From: Paenibacillus assamensis DSM 18201
GTDB taxonomy: Bacteria > Bacillota > Bacilli > Paenibacillales > Paenibacillaceae
DNA length: 64,000 bases
Assembly: GCF_000422445.1 (NCBI RefSeq)
Contig: NZ_AULU01000023.1
Span: 1-64,000 of the forward strand
Direction of reading: 5' to 3'
Shown here: positions 29,124 through 37,008 of the stretch, in pieces
Layout: each line of letters begins with the position of its first letter
Position numbering within the stretch: the first letter of the stretch is position 1
The notes under the pieces: model-generated
What the model saw: the letters and a program-made list of their open reading frames with translations, nothing else
Database searches by the model: none
What the model was told of the DNA's origin: nothing
Program-made: the position numbers and the translations under genes

Positions 29124-29842
29124 CGACTCGCCTCCACCGTTTCAGATGTGGCAGCTGAGCACTCTTGAGCTTGCGGCCTAGGTGCACAATTCTGGTCCCG
29201 CTCTTTTAAATAGGCATCCAGACCAGCCCGGCGCAATTTGCATGCTGGACATGCTCCACAGCCATCCCCAACTAAGCCTTCGTAGCACGTAACCGTCTTT
29301 TCGCGAATGAAGTCGAGCGCTCCCAACTCATCTGCCATGCGCCAAGTTTGCGCCTTATCAAGCCACATAAGCGGCGTATGAATAACAAAGCTCGTATCCA
29401 TCGATAAATTAAGCGTTACGTTCAATGACTTAATAAATACGTCTCTACAGTCTGGATAACCGCTAAAGTCCGTTTCACACACGCCTACGATTAGATGCTT
29501 CGCACCTAATTGCCTCGCATAGACCGCCGCAAAGGAAATAAAAAGCAAGTTGCGCCCGTCAACAAATGTATTCGGCAGTTCCCCATCTTCATGCTCAATT
29601 TCCATATCGCTACGTGTAAGTGCATTTGGAGCCAGCTGATTAAGCAACGACATATCCAAAATGCGATGTCGAACATTCAACTCTTCTGCGATACGAGTAG
29701 CATGCTTCAGCTCCGTGTGATGCCGTTGGCCATAGTCAAATGAAATAGCCTCAACTTCTTTAAATTGCTGTAACGCCCACCACAAACAGGTTGTGCTGTC
29801 TTGACCGCCGCTGAATACAACGACCGCTTTGTCTTGTTTCAT
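29120..29842 (-). CDS. queC: 7-cyano-7-deazaguanine (preQ0) synthase
   Basis: ATP-dependent enzyme that converts the carboxylate made by QueE to the nitrile preQ0. PP-loop [14 protein letters not shown] (about 11-24), [25 protein letters not shown], and the zinc motif [10 protein letters not shown] with an upstream Cys ([10 protein letters not shown]). The 240-residue length is slightly long through a divergent C-terminal tail. First gene of the que operon; its leader carries the preQ1 riboswitch. Confidence 0.97.
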   Translation of the reverse strand: MKQDKAVVVFSGGQDSTTCLWWALQQFKEVEAISFDYGQRHHTELKHATRIAEELNVRHRILDMSLLNQLAPNALTRSDMEIEHEDGELPNTFVDGRNLLFISFAAVYARQLGAKHLIVGVCETDFSGYPDCRDVFIKSLNVTLNLSMDTSFVIHTPLMWLDKAQTWRMADELGALDFIREKTVTCYEGLVGDGCGACPACKLRRAGLDAYLKERDQNCAPRPQAQECSAATSETVEASR

Positions 29843-29904
29843 CTTGATTGTCTCATCCTTTCGGTTCCCTCAGTCGGAGAAAGGCAGACCTGCTATGTAG
29901 ACGC

Positions 29905-29935
29905 AAAAAAGGAGATGCGCATTGCACATCTCCTT
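29905..29935 (-). terminator. Terminator in the que operon leader (riboswitch expression platform)
   Basis: AAGGAGATGTGC / GCGCATCTCCTT (one G-U pair, 3-nt loop) followed on the minus strand by TTTTTT. It lies about 60 nt after the aptamer and 63 nt before queC. Just upstream is TTAGTT, complementary to the AACTAA at the aptamer 3' end, a possible switching contact. Confidence 0.85.
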
Positions 29936-29997
29936 AACTAAACGTCAACAAATACAGCACAAAACGAGTGAAAATTTCACCCTTTCCCATGCTGTGG

Positions 29998-30035
29998 CCT
30001 TAGTTTTTTATAGAGGGAGATTGCGAACCTCTCCC
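29998..30035 (-). ncRNA. preQ1-I riboswitch aptamer
   Basis: The minus strand reads GGGAGAGGTTCGCAATC then TCCCTCTATAAAAAACTAAGG. AGAGG pairs with CCTCT, and the A-rich tail ending CTAAGG is the pseudoknot strand typical of preQ1 class I. The UUCGC/AAGG pairing resembles the Thermoanaerobacter tengcongensis version. It controls queC-queD-queE-queF, the genes that make preQ1. Confidence 0.93.
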
Positions 30036-30073
30036 GTACGCATACGTACGGATTTGATGAAGTTGTAAGGGTC

Positions 30074-30079
30074 AGTATA
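30074..30079 (-). promoter_or_regulatory. que operon promoter, extended -10
   Basis: Minus-strand TGTTATACT is an extended -10 (TG plus TATACT at 30074-30079). No good -35 hexamer is seen 17 bp upstream. Transcription would start near 30067, about 30 nt before the aptamer. Confidence 0.55.
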
Positions 30080-30141
30080 ACATACCATCGCAAACATCTG
30101 CTACCCTTCATATCTTATGCTACTAAAGTACGGTATAGAGC

Positions 30142-30188
30142 AAAAAAGGCAATCGTGAGCCGCCTTCCAACAGCATCACGATTGCCTC
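30142..30188 (-). terminator. Terminator after hbs-rqcP
   Basis: Perfect 12-bp stem AGGCAATCGTGA / TCACGATTGCCT with a 17-nt loop and a T run on the minus strand. It is 15 bp past the rqcP stop and isolates that pair from the que operon. Confidence 0.88.
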
Positions 30189-30202
30189 TATTCATTACTC
30201 AT

Positions 30203-30481
30203 TTACCATCCAAAGTCATCTTGCTTTGGAATCGGTTCCTCTCGCAGCAGCGTATACATGCCAGCGGCCTCATCCTTCTTGGTCGTCTCTTGGAGACGCT
30301 CAACACGAACCGTTACGTATTTCTGCCCGAACTGAACCATAATTTCGTCGCCTACTTTTACGGCACTGCTAGGCTTCGCTTCGCGGCCATTCAACACAAC
30401 GCGCCCTTGTCCAGATACATCTTTAGCGACAGTACGTCGCTTGATGAGTCTAGATACTTTCAGGAACTTATCGAGTCTCAT
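30203..30481 (-). CDS. rqcP: S4-domain ribosome quality-control factor RqcP (YabO)
   Basis: A 92-residue single S4 RNA-binding domain: MRLDKFLKVSRLIKRRTVAKD (1-21) and GRVVLNGREAKPSSAVKVGDEI. In Bacillus RqcP binds obstructed 50S subunits with RqcH and promotes poly-Ala tailing of stalled nascent chains. Its ATG shares a base with the hbs stop codon (TAATG), so the two are coupled. In B. subtilis yabP follows directly; here the que operon intervenes. Confidence 0.93.
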   Translation of the reverse strand: MRLDKFLKVSRLIKRRTVAKDVSGQGRVVLNGREAKPSSAVKVGDEIMVQFGQKYVTVRVERLQETTKKDEAAGMYTLLREEPIPKQDDFGW

Positions 30482-30753
30482 TACTTAACTGCTTCTTTAA
30501 GCTTGTTACCTGCTTTGAATGCAGGAATTGTGGATTCTGGAATCTCGATTGTTTTACCTGTTTGCGGGTTGCGACCAGTACGGCCAGCGCGTTTGCGAGT
30601 TTCGAATGTACCGAAGCCGATCAATTGAACTTTGTCACCTTTAACAAGTGCGTCAGTTACTTCGCCGAAGAAACCGTTCAATACTGCTTCTACGTCTTTC
30701 TTAGTCAAACCGCTTTTCGTTGCAATGTTGTTCACCAAATCTGTTTTGTTCAT
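30481..30753 (-). CDS. hbs: DNA-binding protein HU
   Basis: Small histone-like dimeric protein that bends and compacts DNA. The 90-residue protein is complete: MNKTDLVNNIATKSGLTKKD, the beta-arm GFGTFETRKRAGRTGRNPQT and the C-terminal PAFKAGNKLKEAV. GGGAGG lies 9 nt before the ATG. HU in this position, between mazG and rqcP, is not the B. subtilis arrangement but is common in Paenibacillaceae (from memory). Confidence 0.97.
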   Translation of the reverse strand: MNKTDLVNNIATKSGLTKKDVEAVLNGFFGEVTDALVKGDKVQLIGFGTFETRKRAGRTGRNPQTGKTIEIPESTIPAFKAGNKLKEAVK

Positions 30754-30834
30754 GTCTATTGGCCTCCCAATTTTTTAAATCAATAATAGAGTTGTTGCGG
30801 CAACCGCAAACCTGCAATCGTCTTTACTATTAAG

Positions 30835-30864
30835 CAATATGAAATACGTTGCATGTATGTATTC
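30835..30864 (-). promoter_or_regulatory. Possible forespore (sigma-G/F) promoter of hbs
   Basis: Minus strand GAATA (30860-30864), 18-bp gap, CATATTG (30835-30841), one base from the sigma-G -10 CATNNTA. No clean sigma-A promoter was found in the same interval, although HU must be made in growing cells. Tentative. Confidence 0.3.
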
Positions 30865-30954
30865 TTGCTTAATTAGTAAATTCCTCCCCAAGCACGGGAC
30901 TTTTTCGAAATTTGACGAAAATTAAAGAATGATAAGAGCCAGCGCTCGCTTGGA

Positions 30955-32445
30955 TTACGATTCTATCAGTTTAGCTTCCTGCCACCACTTCTCCATTTCT
31001 AGTAAATCAGTCTGGTCAAAAGATTTTCCCTTTATACGAAGTTGCTCTTCTATATAGCGAAATCTTTTTACAAACTTGCGATTCGTGCCTGTAAGAGCTT
31101 CTTCTGGGTCTCCCTCGATAAAGCGCGATACATTGACAGCAGCGAACAACAAGTCGCCCAGCTCTAGCAGCGTATCCTCTTGACTCGTGTCGTCTGAAAG
31201 AATAGCCTCTCGCAATTCTTGCAATTCTTCTGCTACTTTGTCAAGTACATCTTCTACACGCTCCCAGTCAAATCCAACTTTTGATGCCTTCTTCTGGATT
31301 TTGTAAGCTTTCATAAGTGCTGGAATATCGCGTGGTATACCGTCTAGAACAGATGTAGCAGCCTGATCGGTCCCTTTCAAACGCTTCTCTTCTGCTTTCA
31401 TTTGCTCCCAATTTTTGAGCGCAGCTTCAGCATCATTTGCTGATTTGTCGCCAAATACATGCGGGTGACGGAAGAGCAGCTTCTCATTCAAGCTTTGAAT
31501 GACATCATATACCGTAAAGCTGCCCACTTCTTCTTCCATTTGGGAGTGAAGCATAATTTGGAGCATCAGATCTCCGAGCTCCTCCTGCATTGCAGTCGGA
31601 TCATCATCATCAATCGTCTCCAACACTTCGTACGTTTCTTCAATTAAATTTTTCCGAATGGATAGATGCGTCTGCTCCTGATCCCATGGACAACCATCCG
31701 GACTCCGTAAAATACCGACGATTTCATGCAATCGTTCAAATGTCCTATTGCGTACGGCTTCATCTTCTGTTCGCGGAACATAAATGAGAGACAGATTTCC
31801 ATATCCTTCTACGCGATCAAGCTCATACAGCGGCACGCGAACAATTTGTTCTGCCCCAGGGACACCTAGTGCATGTCCTACAACAACCTCATAGTCATCG
31901 GGGTATACTTCCATGAGACTAAGCTTCACATCTGAAGCTGTAAACATATCGTACACCTGTCCGATGACGATATGCAAACGCGGAGATATGGAGGCTGGAT
32001 TTAGCATCGTTGCATCAAGCAATTGGAAGCCATCAATAGGGTCAAAACCAAGTCGAACAAAGGCTTGATCGAGGAAGCTTTCTCCCCCAAGTACGGTTAA
32101 TTCAATCCCTTTAGATGGACAGCGTTCCGATAGCAGGCTGACTGTCGATTCAGCCACACGAGGATGCCCTGGCACTGCATAAACAATTGTACCTTCTGTA
32201 GTAAGTGCCTTAGCAATAAGCCGCTCTGCGATATCATCATAAACTGCTGGGAAACTTTCATGCTCCGTATACACGCTATCAAAGGTTGTATACGAGATGC
32301 CTTCTGCACGAATCCATTCAACGACAGGATGGTCTTCTGTACGAAGGTATAGATGTGCTGCGTCGCGCAGTTGCCTTGCAATGCCAAGCGTCAGCTGGCT
32401 CTCGTCGCCGGAGCCTAGGCCGACGGCGATTATTTGTCCGCTCAT
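30955..32445 (-). CDS. mazG: MazG-family NTP pyrophosphohydrolase with N-terminal tetrapyrrole-methylase-like domain
   Basis: A 496-residue two-domain protein (B. subtilis YabN type). Residues 1-220 look like an SAM-dependent tetrapyrrole methylase fold (IIAVGLGSGDESQLTLG, AVPGHPRVAESTV). The C-terminal half carries tandem MazG folds with LREIVGILRSPDGCPWDQEQTH, EETYEVLE and EELGDLMLQI, the metal-binding acidic motifs. MazG removes aberrant or excess NTPs. The methylase-like half has no known substrate. Confidence 0.94.
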   Translation of the reverse strand: MSGQIIAVGLGSGDESQLTLGIARQLRDAAHLYLRTEDHPVVEWIRAEGISYTTFDSVYTEHESFPAVYDDIAERLIAKALTTEGTIVYAVPGHPRVAESTVSLLSERCPSKGIELTVLGGESFLDQAFVRLGFDPIDGFQLLDATMLNPASISPRLHIVIGQVYDMFTASDVKLSLMEVYPDDYEVVVGHALGVPGAEQIVRVPLYELDRVEGYGNLSLIYVPRTEDEAVRNRTFERLHEIVGILRSPDGCPWDQEQTHLSIRKNLIEETYEVLETIDDDDPTAMQEELGDLMLQIMLHSQMEEEVGSFTVYDVIQSLNEKLLFRHPHVFGDKSANDAEAALKNWEQMKAEEKRLKGTDQAATSVLDGIPRDIPALMKAYKIQKKASKVGFDWERVEDVLDKVAEELQELREAILSDDTSQEDTLLELGDLLFAAVNVSRFIEGDPEEALTGTNRKFVKRFRYIEEQLRIKGKSFDQTDLLEMEKWWQEAKLIES

Positions 32446-32651
32446 CGTGAATGCAGCCTCCTTCTTGGGCTAAAGGTAGTAGAAATAAGCTATAGCGCAC
32501 CGTATAAGCGGTGCGCGTGAGCTAATGTTTAGGCGCGTAAGCGCTAGCTCTCGCGACTTGTAGAGGCAAGCCGCGAGAGCTCAGGTATACATACGCTGAA
32601 AGTTTTGCTGTGCACATGCTTTTGCGCAAAAGCATTACCGCGCTGTGCAGC
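32446..32651 (-). repeat. GC-rich intergenic stretch with stacked palindromes
   Basis: Between the murJ-like gene and mazG lie several inverted repeats: GCGCACCG...CGGTGCGC (about 32497-32518), GCTCTCGCG...CGCGAGAGC (about 32548-32581), and the perfect palindrome GCTTTTGCGCAAAAGC (about 32618-32633) within GCTG/CAGC outer arms. None has a T run, so they are not standard terminators. Base composition is much richer in GC than the flanks. Confidence 0.65.
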
Positions 32652-34313
32652 CTAGTTATCGCGCGTTAAGCGCGTGGCCAGCGCAGCTAGACGCCGGCCT
32701 ACTTTCGGCAGTGCGGCAAGCTCAGCCGGCCGCACAAGCCGCAGCGTCACTGCAAGCGCGCCGAACAACAGCGCGCCGAGCAGGACGCCTATGGCAGTAG
32801 CCGCGCTGGCACCGCCACGGCCACCGCCGCAAAGGTGGGCAACCGCAGTGGCCGTTAGCCACACTGCGCCGCCCATAGCGGCTAGCGCCAGCGCTAAGCG
32901 AGCTGAGCCCCAGGCCCATACGCTAGGGCCTGCGCCGCCTGCACGCGCAAGCGAGCGTGCTCCTAGCAGCGCTGCAAGGCTAAGCGATGCCAGCGCGGAC
33001 AATGCCGCGCCTTCCAAGCCAAACGTCGGCACAAGCCAAACGTTCAGGCTCACCTTCACCAGCGCCGCTACCAGCAGATGCAGCGCTGGTGCAGCAACAG
33101 CGCCGACACCCTGCAGCATCGCGGCACATACCGCTTGCAGGGCGCCTGGCAGCGCTGTACAGGCCACCAGCACGAATACAAGCGTGCCCTTGTCCTCCAT
33201 ATACAAAGCGGCGTTTACATGCGCCGCTAAGGCGATCAATCCGACCGCAGAAGCAGCGGCAAGCAGCCACGTCCACTTCATCGCGGCCGCCGTCAAGCTT
33301 TGCACCTGCTTAGCGTCACCACTCCGCTGAGCTAGAACTAGCGCTGGCACAAGCCCCACCGCCAGCGAGCTAGCAACCATCGTCACGAGCTGAACCAACG
33401 GAAATGCCCGGCTATATACACCAAATTGCTCCATCGCCTCCAGCTCACTTGCTCCGCTTTCATTAAGCAAACGTGGAAGCGTGAACGTATCTACAACATT
33501 CATCATGGGCACTACGACAGCGCCAAGGCAAATAGGCAGTGCCGTCCATGCGAGGCGCCTCATCCACAGCCAAACACCAGACATATCCGATATCGAATTC
33601 CTTATCGTAGGTGCCTGAATCGTACCTGTAGCTCGCATATGCTGTACGGATTTCCATCTCCTCCGTACCATAGTAATAACGAGCACCATAAAGGCAAATA
33701 AGGCACCAGCAAATGAACCAAATGCAGCACCTGCAGCTAATTCTGCTTCGGTCGACTCATAAACATATAAGACAAGCAGCAGCACAATCATTACGATGAC
33801 ACGAGCCGTCTGCTCCACAACCTGCGATACAGCTGTGGTTGCCATGCGGCCCCGACCTTGATCATAGCCGCGCAGAACCGCTAATATCGGCAGTATCAGC
33901 ATCGCATATGACGATGCACGAATCGCTGCCTCCGTATGCATATTGCCAATCCAACCGGCAATATTTCCTGCTCCCATATACATAGCCACAAAACCGACGA
34001 CACCAGTTATAGACATCATGGTGAGGCCCGCAGCAGCTATTTGATACGTGCCTGTCCGATCGTGAGCAGCTTCCGCATCTGCAACTAACCTAGCTACTGC
34101 TATAGGAATGCCTGCTGTTGCAATGACCGTTAATAAAATATAGAACGGGTATACCGTGTTATAAATGCCAAACACACCATCGCCCGCAATATTTTGCAGT
34201 GGTATTTTCTGCAAAGTTCCAAGCAGTTTGGAGGTTACGGTAGCCAAGCCCAGCAATAAGGCTCCCTGTACAACAACCCCTGTATGGGCCGTATGTTGTT
34301 TCTTCACGACCAA
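32652..34313 (-). CDS. MurJ/SpoVB-family polysaccharide (lipid) flippase, YabM-like
   Basis: A 553-residue integral membrane protein with about 14 helices of the MOP exporter superfamily; members flip lipid-linked sugars such as lipid II. The N-terminal GALLLGLATVTSKLLGTLQKIPLQNIAGDGVFGIYNTVYPFY block is family-typical (quoted motif: SKLLGTLQKIPLQNIAGDGV). Position after spoVT and before mazG matches B. subtilis yabM. The last 220 residues (gene bases 32652-33330) are strongly Ala/Leu/Gly-rich and GC-rich, unlike the first half. Substrate unknown. Confidence 0.88.
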   Translation of the reverse strand: MVVKKQHTAHTGVVVQGALLLGLATVTSKLLGTLQKIPLQNIAGDGVFGIYNTVYPFYILLTVIATAGIPIAVARLVADAEAAHDRTGTYQIAAAGLTMMSITGVVGFVAMYMGAGNIAGWIGNMHTEAAIRASSYAMLILPILAVLRGYDQGRGRMATTAVSQVVEQTARVIVMIVLLLVLYVYESTEAELAAGAAFGSFAGALFAFMVLVITMVRRRWKSVQHMRATGTIQAPTIRNSISDMSGVWLWMRRLAWTALPICLGAVVVPMMNVVDTFTLPRLLNESGASELEAMEQFGVYSRAFPLVQLVTMVASSLAVGLVPALVLAQRSGDAKQVQSLTAAAMKWTWLLAAASAVGLIALAAHVNAALYMEDKGTLVFVLVACTALPGALQAVCAAMLQGVGAVAAPALHLLVAALVKVSLNVWLVPTFGLEGAALSALASLSLAALLGARSLARAGGAGPSVWAWGSARLALALAAMGGAVWLTATAVAHLCGGGRGGASAATAIGVLLGALLFGALAVTLRLVRPAELAALPKVGRRLAALATRLTRDN

Positions 34314-34350
34314 TCACGCCTTTAATAAAGTTCGAATCATTTCGTGAAGT

Positions 34351-34356
34351 ATTATA
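34351..34356 (-). promoter_or_regulatory. Candidate promoter of the murJ-like gene
   Basis: Minus-strand -10 TATAAT (34351-34356), about 38 bp before the start codon; the -35 region (GTGGAC) is poor. The remainder of the 34357-34590 gap is AT-rich; a TTGACA at about 34550 has no properly spaced -10. Confidence 0.45.
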
Positions 34357-34589
34357 AGCATTTACACTGCCCACGTCCACCAACAACGCTCTTCAAGAGA
34401 TAAACTGTCAGTTATATCGAGCTTTACAGCACTCCTGTGAGTGTTCTTATATCTTCAACATGTGTCAGTGCAGACTGCTTTATACGTACACATATGTAAA
34501 TACCTCTACAAATCCTATATTACCGCCCTTTGCAAGCTGATAACATGTCAACTATTTCAATCACCTGTATAGATTTGTGCTGTAACATG

Positions 34590-34653
34590 CAAAAAAACTC
34601 CCGCCGCATGAACGTTTGCGCCTTCGCGCTCGCTTACGACAAGGAGTCTAATT
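34590..34653 (-). terminator. Terminator after spoVT
   Basis: On the minus strand ACTCC...CG pairs with CG...GGAGT, with an inner GCGC-GAAG-GCGC hairpin, then a run of seven T residues. About 70 bp past the spoVT stop. Confidence 0.7.
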
Positions 34654-34725
34654 TGCTTAAGTATAGGTAGAACCACTCATCATTTAAAATGGGAGTGTTC
34701 TTCTGACTGTTTCATTAATGGAATC

Positions 34726-35268
34726 TTATTGTTCCATTTGCTTGCCCAAGAAAGCAGCAGCTGTCTCAGCCATTTTTTGTTCCAAAAGTCCCATTTTCAC
34801 GGACTCATCTTTGTTCATCAATACAACTGTACCAATTGGGTCTCCACCAGAGATAATTGGAGCGATAACATAGGAAGACAATGTCTCACTGCTATCTTTT
34901 ACGATTTCATAAGTACCTGCATTTGTTTCTGTAACAGTCTTGCGGTTTTCCATGCAGTTTTCCAACAACATGCCGATTTGCTTGTCCAAAAATTCTTTCT
35001 TGGATCCGCCAGCTACTGTAATTACAGTGTCACGGTCAGAAATAAGTGTAATATGGTTTGTGCTCTCATAAAGAGATTCTGCGTACTCCTTAGCGAAGTC
35101 GCCCAACTCACCAATTGGAGAATATTTCTTCAAGATTACTTCTCCATCACGGTCAACGAAGATCTCAAGCGGATCTCCCTCGCGGATGCGCAACGTGCGA
35201 CGAATTTCCTTAGGGATAACGACACGTCCAAGATCATCAATACGACGAACAATACCAGTAGCTTTCAT
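34726..35268 (-). CDS. spoVT: Stage V sporulation protein T (AbrB/GAF transcription regulator)
   Basis: Forespore regulator that modulates sigma-G genes. Residues 1-50 form an AbrB swapped-hairpin domain (MKATGIVRRIDDLGRVVIPK), and the rest a GAF-like domain with LISDRDTVITVAGG and VIAPIISGGDPIGTVVLM. The 180-residue length matches. Preceded by a good sigma-G-type promoter and followed by a terminator, so monocistronic. Paralogous to the AbrB encoded at 55 kb in this window. Confidence 0.98.
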   Translation of the reverse strand: MKATGIVRRIDDLGRVVIPKEIRRTLRIREGDPLEIFVDRDGEVILKKYSPIGELGDFAKEYAESLYESTNHITLISDRDTVITVAGGSKKEFLDKQIGMLLENCMENRKTVTETNAGTYEIVKDSSETLSSYVIAPIISGGDPIGTVVLMNKDESVKMGLLEQKMAETAAAFLGKQMEQ

Positions 35269-35367
35269 GACATATATGCCTCGCTTTCACAATTGTGTGT
35301 GGTTAGGACTTGCTTAAGTATTATTGGTAATCAGAGGCGATAACGATATGGACTGTTAAACTGACCA

Positions 35368-35398
35368 TAGTATTCAACTGCCTCCATGTTCTTATACA
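35368..35398 (-). promoter_or_regulatory. spoVT sigma-G-type promoter
   Basis: Minus strand GTATA (within 35392-35398, reading TGTATAA), 18 bp, then AATACTA (35368-35374), one base from the sigma-G consensus CATNNTA. spoVT is sigma-G dependent in B. subtilis. The leader is about 95 nt. Confidence 0.65.
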
Positions 35399-35399
35399 T

Positions 35400-35780
35400 A
35401 CTTCATAATACGTAGGGAAACTGATCCAGGTTACAAATAAAATCACATTTTTCGACACTGTGCGACAAAAAACATTGCTGTTTTCAAAAAGTTTTCACAT
35501 ATTGATCTATCATTTATGAAAAAACCAGAAAATTGGTCAAGTATCCCTTTCAAAAATCCACCTTTGACATCTTACTCGATTATCCCAAAAATGTCCACCT
35601 TTGGAGGACGATTTTTTTACATTCTTGCATAAATAACGTAAGTTTTATACCGATAAATCAACAATGTTACCAATTTCAATCAATAGAGTGTTTACCTGGA
35701 ATGCATTTACGTCTATTATGAGTAGACAATTTTTAGGTGCTATCTTGTTACATATTTATGTTTTCCCTTTTGTTACACAA
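35400..35780. other. AT-rich gap between prsA and spoVT
   Basis: About 380 bp with no supported gene on either strand. Short open frames in it lack ribosome-binding sites and family resemblance. Apart from the prsA terminator at its left end I see nothing recognisable. Confidence 0.5.
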
Positions 35781-35814
35781 GAAAACAGCCATCCTTTGGC
35801 AAAAGGATGGCTGT
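35778..35814 (-). terminator. Terminator after prsA
   Basis: Stem ACAGCCATCCTTT / AAAGGATGGCTGT (35785-35814) with a short loop, then TTTTC on the minus strand; 50 bp past the prsA stop. Strong hairpin. Confidence 0.88.
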
Positions 35815-35865
35815 CGATTATTTAGAACCATGTAGTAATATTTATTCACACATAGGTCTATAGAA

Positions 35866-37008
35866 CTATTTTTTGTCTGCCTCTTCAGCTGGCTTGTCCG
35901 CTTCTGAACCTGCAGCAGGCTTGTCCGCTTCTTTATTATCAGCTGGCTGCTCTGTTTTAGGTTGCTCCGTCTTAGGCTCCTCAGCTTTAGGTGTTTCTGG
36001 CTGTGGCACAGGAGGAAGTTCCATTTTCTTGATAAGTTTTGGCAACTCATCTTTCATGAACTTGTCCATGTATTGCGTAGCAGCAGTTGCACGCACCATG
36101 TTCATTTCTTCCTCTGTCAACTTATCAAACTGTTTCTCTGTACGCTTTTCGACACGCATAACATGATAGCCATACTCTGTCTCAACTGGCGCAGAGATCT
36201 CGTTAATTTTCAACGTCAATGCCGCTTCTTTAAAAGCAGGTACCCATTGGCCCACTTGTGCATCTGCATACAAGCCACCATTTGCCTTAGAACCACCATC
36301 TTCGGATACTTCGCCAGCAAGCTTCGCGAAGTCTTCACCCTTCTTCAGGCGAGCCTCGTATCCTTTAGCAATTTTCAATGCTTCTTCCTTTGTACGCTCT
36401 TTACCACCTTCAGGCTTGAATTGTACAAGGATGTGACGCACACTTGCTGTCGTCATTTCGTTCTTAACTTTTTCGAACTCAGCTTTCAACTGCTCGTCAG
36501 TTACTTTTTGATTCATATCTGCTACAACCGTCAAGATGCGGGTTGTGAAATCTCTCATTTCAGCTTCTGTTACTTTTTGAGCTTCAAGCATTTTTTTGAA
36601 CTGCTCATCGCCAAGCTGTTTTTTAATTGCGTCGATTTGCTCGTTCGCTTTTTTCTTTCCTTCATCTTTCGCCTTATCTGTTGCTTTCTCAGCTAGATAT
36701 TTATAAGCGATCGTTTCTTTTGCAAAATGCTCGCGGAATTGCTCAATTTGCAGCAATTGTGCAGATTGCGGGTCGAAAATAGAACGGATTGCAATTTCTT
36801 TATTGAACTCATTCTCTGTAAGTTGGCCGCCTTCATACGTAGCAACCACTTTGCTTGTGTCTTTCTTAGCTTCTGTCTTTGTGCCTTCTTTAGTCTCTCC
36901 AGCGTTGTTTTCAGAACCAGCTCCACAGCCTGTTACGACAAGTGCGAATACAAGCGTTAGTGTCATCAACATCCCTTTCCAGGAACGTTTAGCATTATTT
37001 TGTGACAT
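35866..37008 (-). CDS. prsA: Foldase lipoprotein PrsA (parvulin-type PPIase)
   Basis: Extracytoplasmic lipid-anchored chaperone for secreted proteins. The signal peptide ends in the lipobox VTGC (Cys28). A SurA-like N-domain (about 55-185), then a parvulin domain (about 195-290: VRHILVQFKPEGGKERTKEE, GGLYADAQVGQWVPAF, YGYHVMRVEKR) and a low-complexity Pro/Lys/Glu tail with repeated KTEQP and EADKPA units. It overlaps the mfd 3' end by 14 bp, so it is coupled to mfd. It is not at this place in B. subtilis. Confidence 0.95.
   Translation of the reverse strand: MSQNNAKRSWKGMLMTLTLVFALVVTGCGAGSENNAGETKEGTKTEAKKDTSKVVATYEGGQLTENEFNKEIAIRSIFDPQSAQLLQIEQFREHFAKETIAYKYLAEKATDKAKDEGKKKANEQIDAIKKQLGDEQFKKMLEAQKVTEAEMRDFTTRILTVVADMNQKVTDEQLKAEFEKVKNEMTTASVRHILVQFKPEGGKERTKEEALKIAKGYEARLKKGEDFAKLAGEVSEDGGSKANGGLYADAQVGQWVPAFKEAALTLKINEISAPVETEYGYHVMRVEKRTEKQFDKLTEEEMNMVRATAATQYMDKFMKDELPKLIKKMELPPVPQPETPKAEEPKTEQPKTEQPADNKEADKPAAGSEADKPAEEADKK

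Noticed and set aside
32674-33330. 218-codon plus-strand open frame antisense to the murJ-like gene
   Set aside because: It is a by-product of GC-rich codons on the other strand; the Ala/Ser/Pro-rich product has no family features and no ribosome-binding site.
35962-36696. 244-codon plus-strand frame opposite prsA
   Set aside because: Leu/Phe/Cys-rich shadow of a Lys/Glu-rich gene; no start signals.
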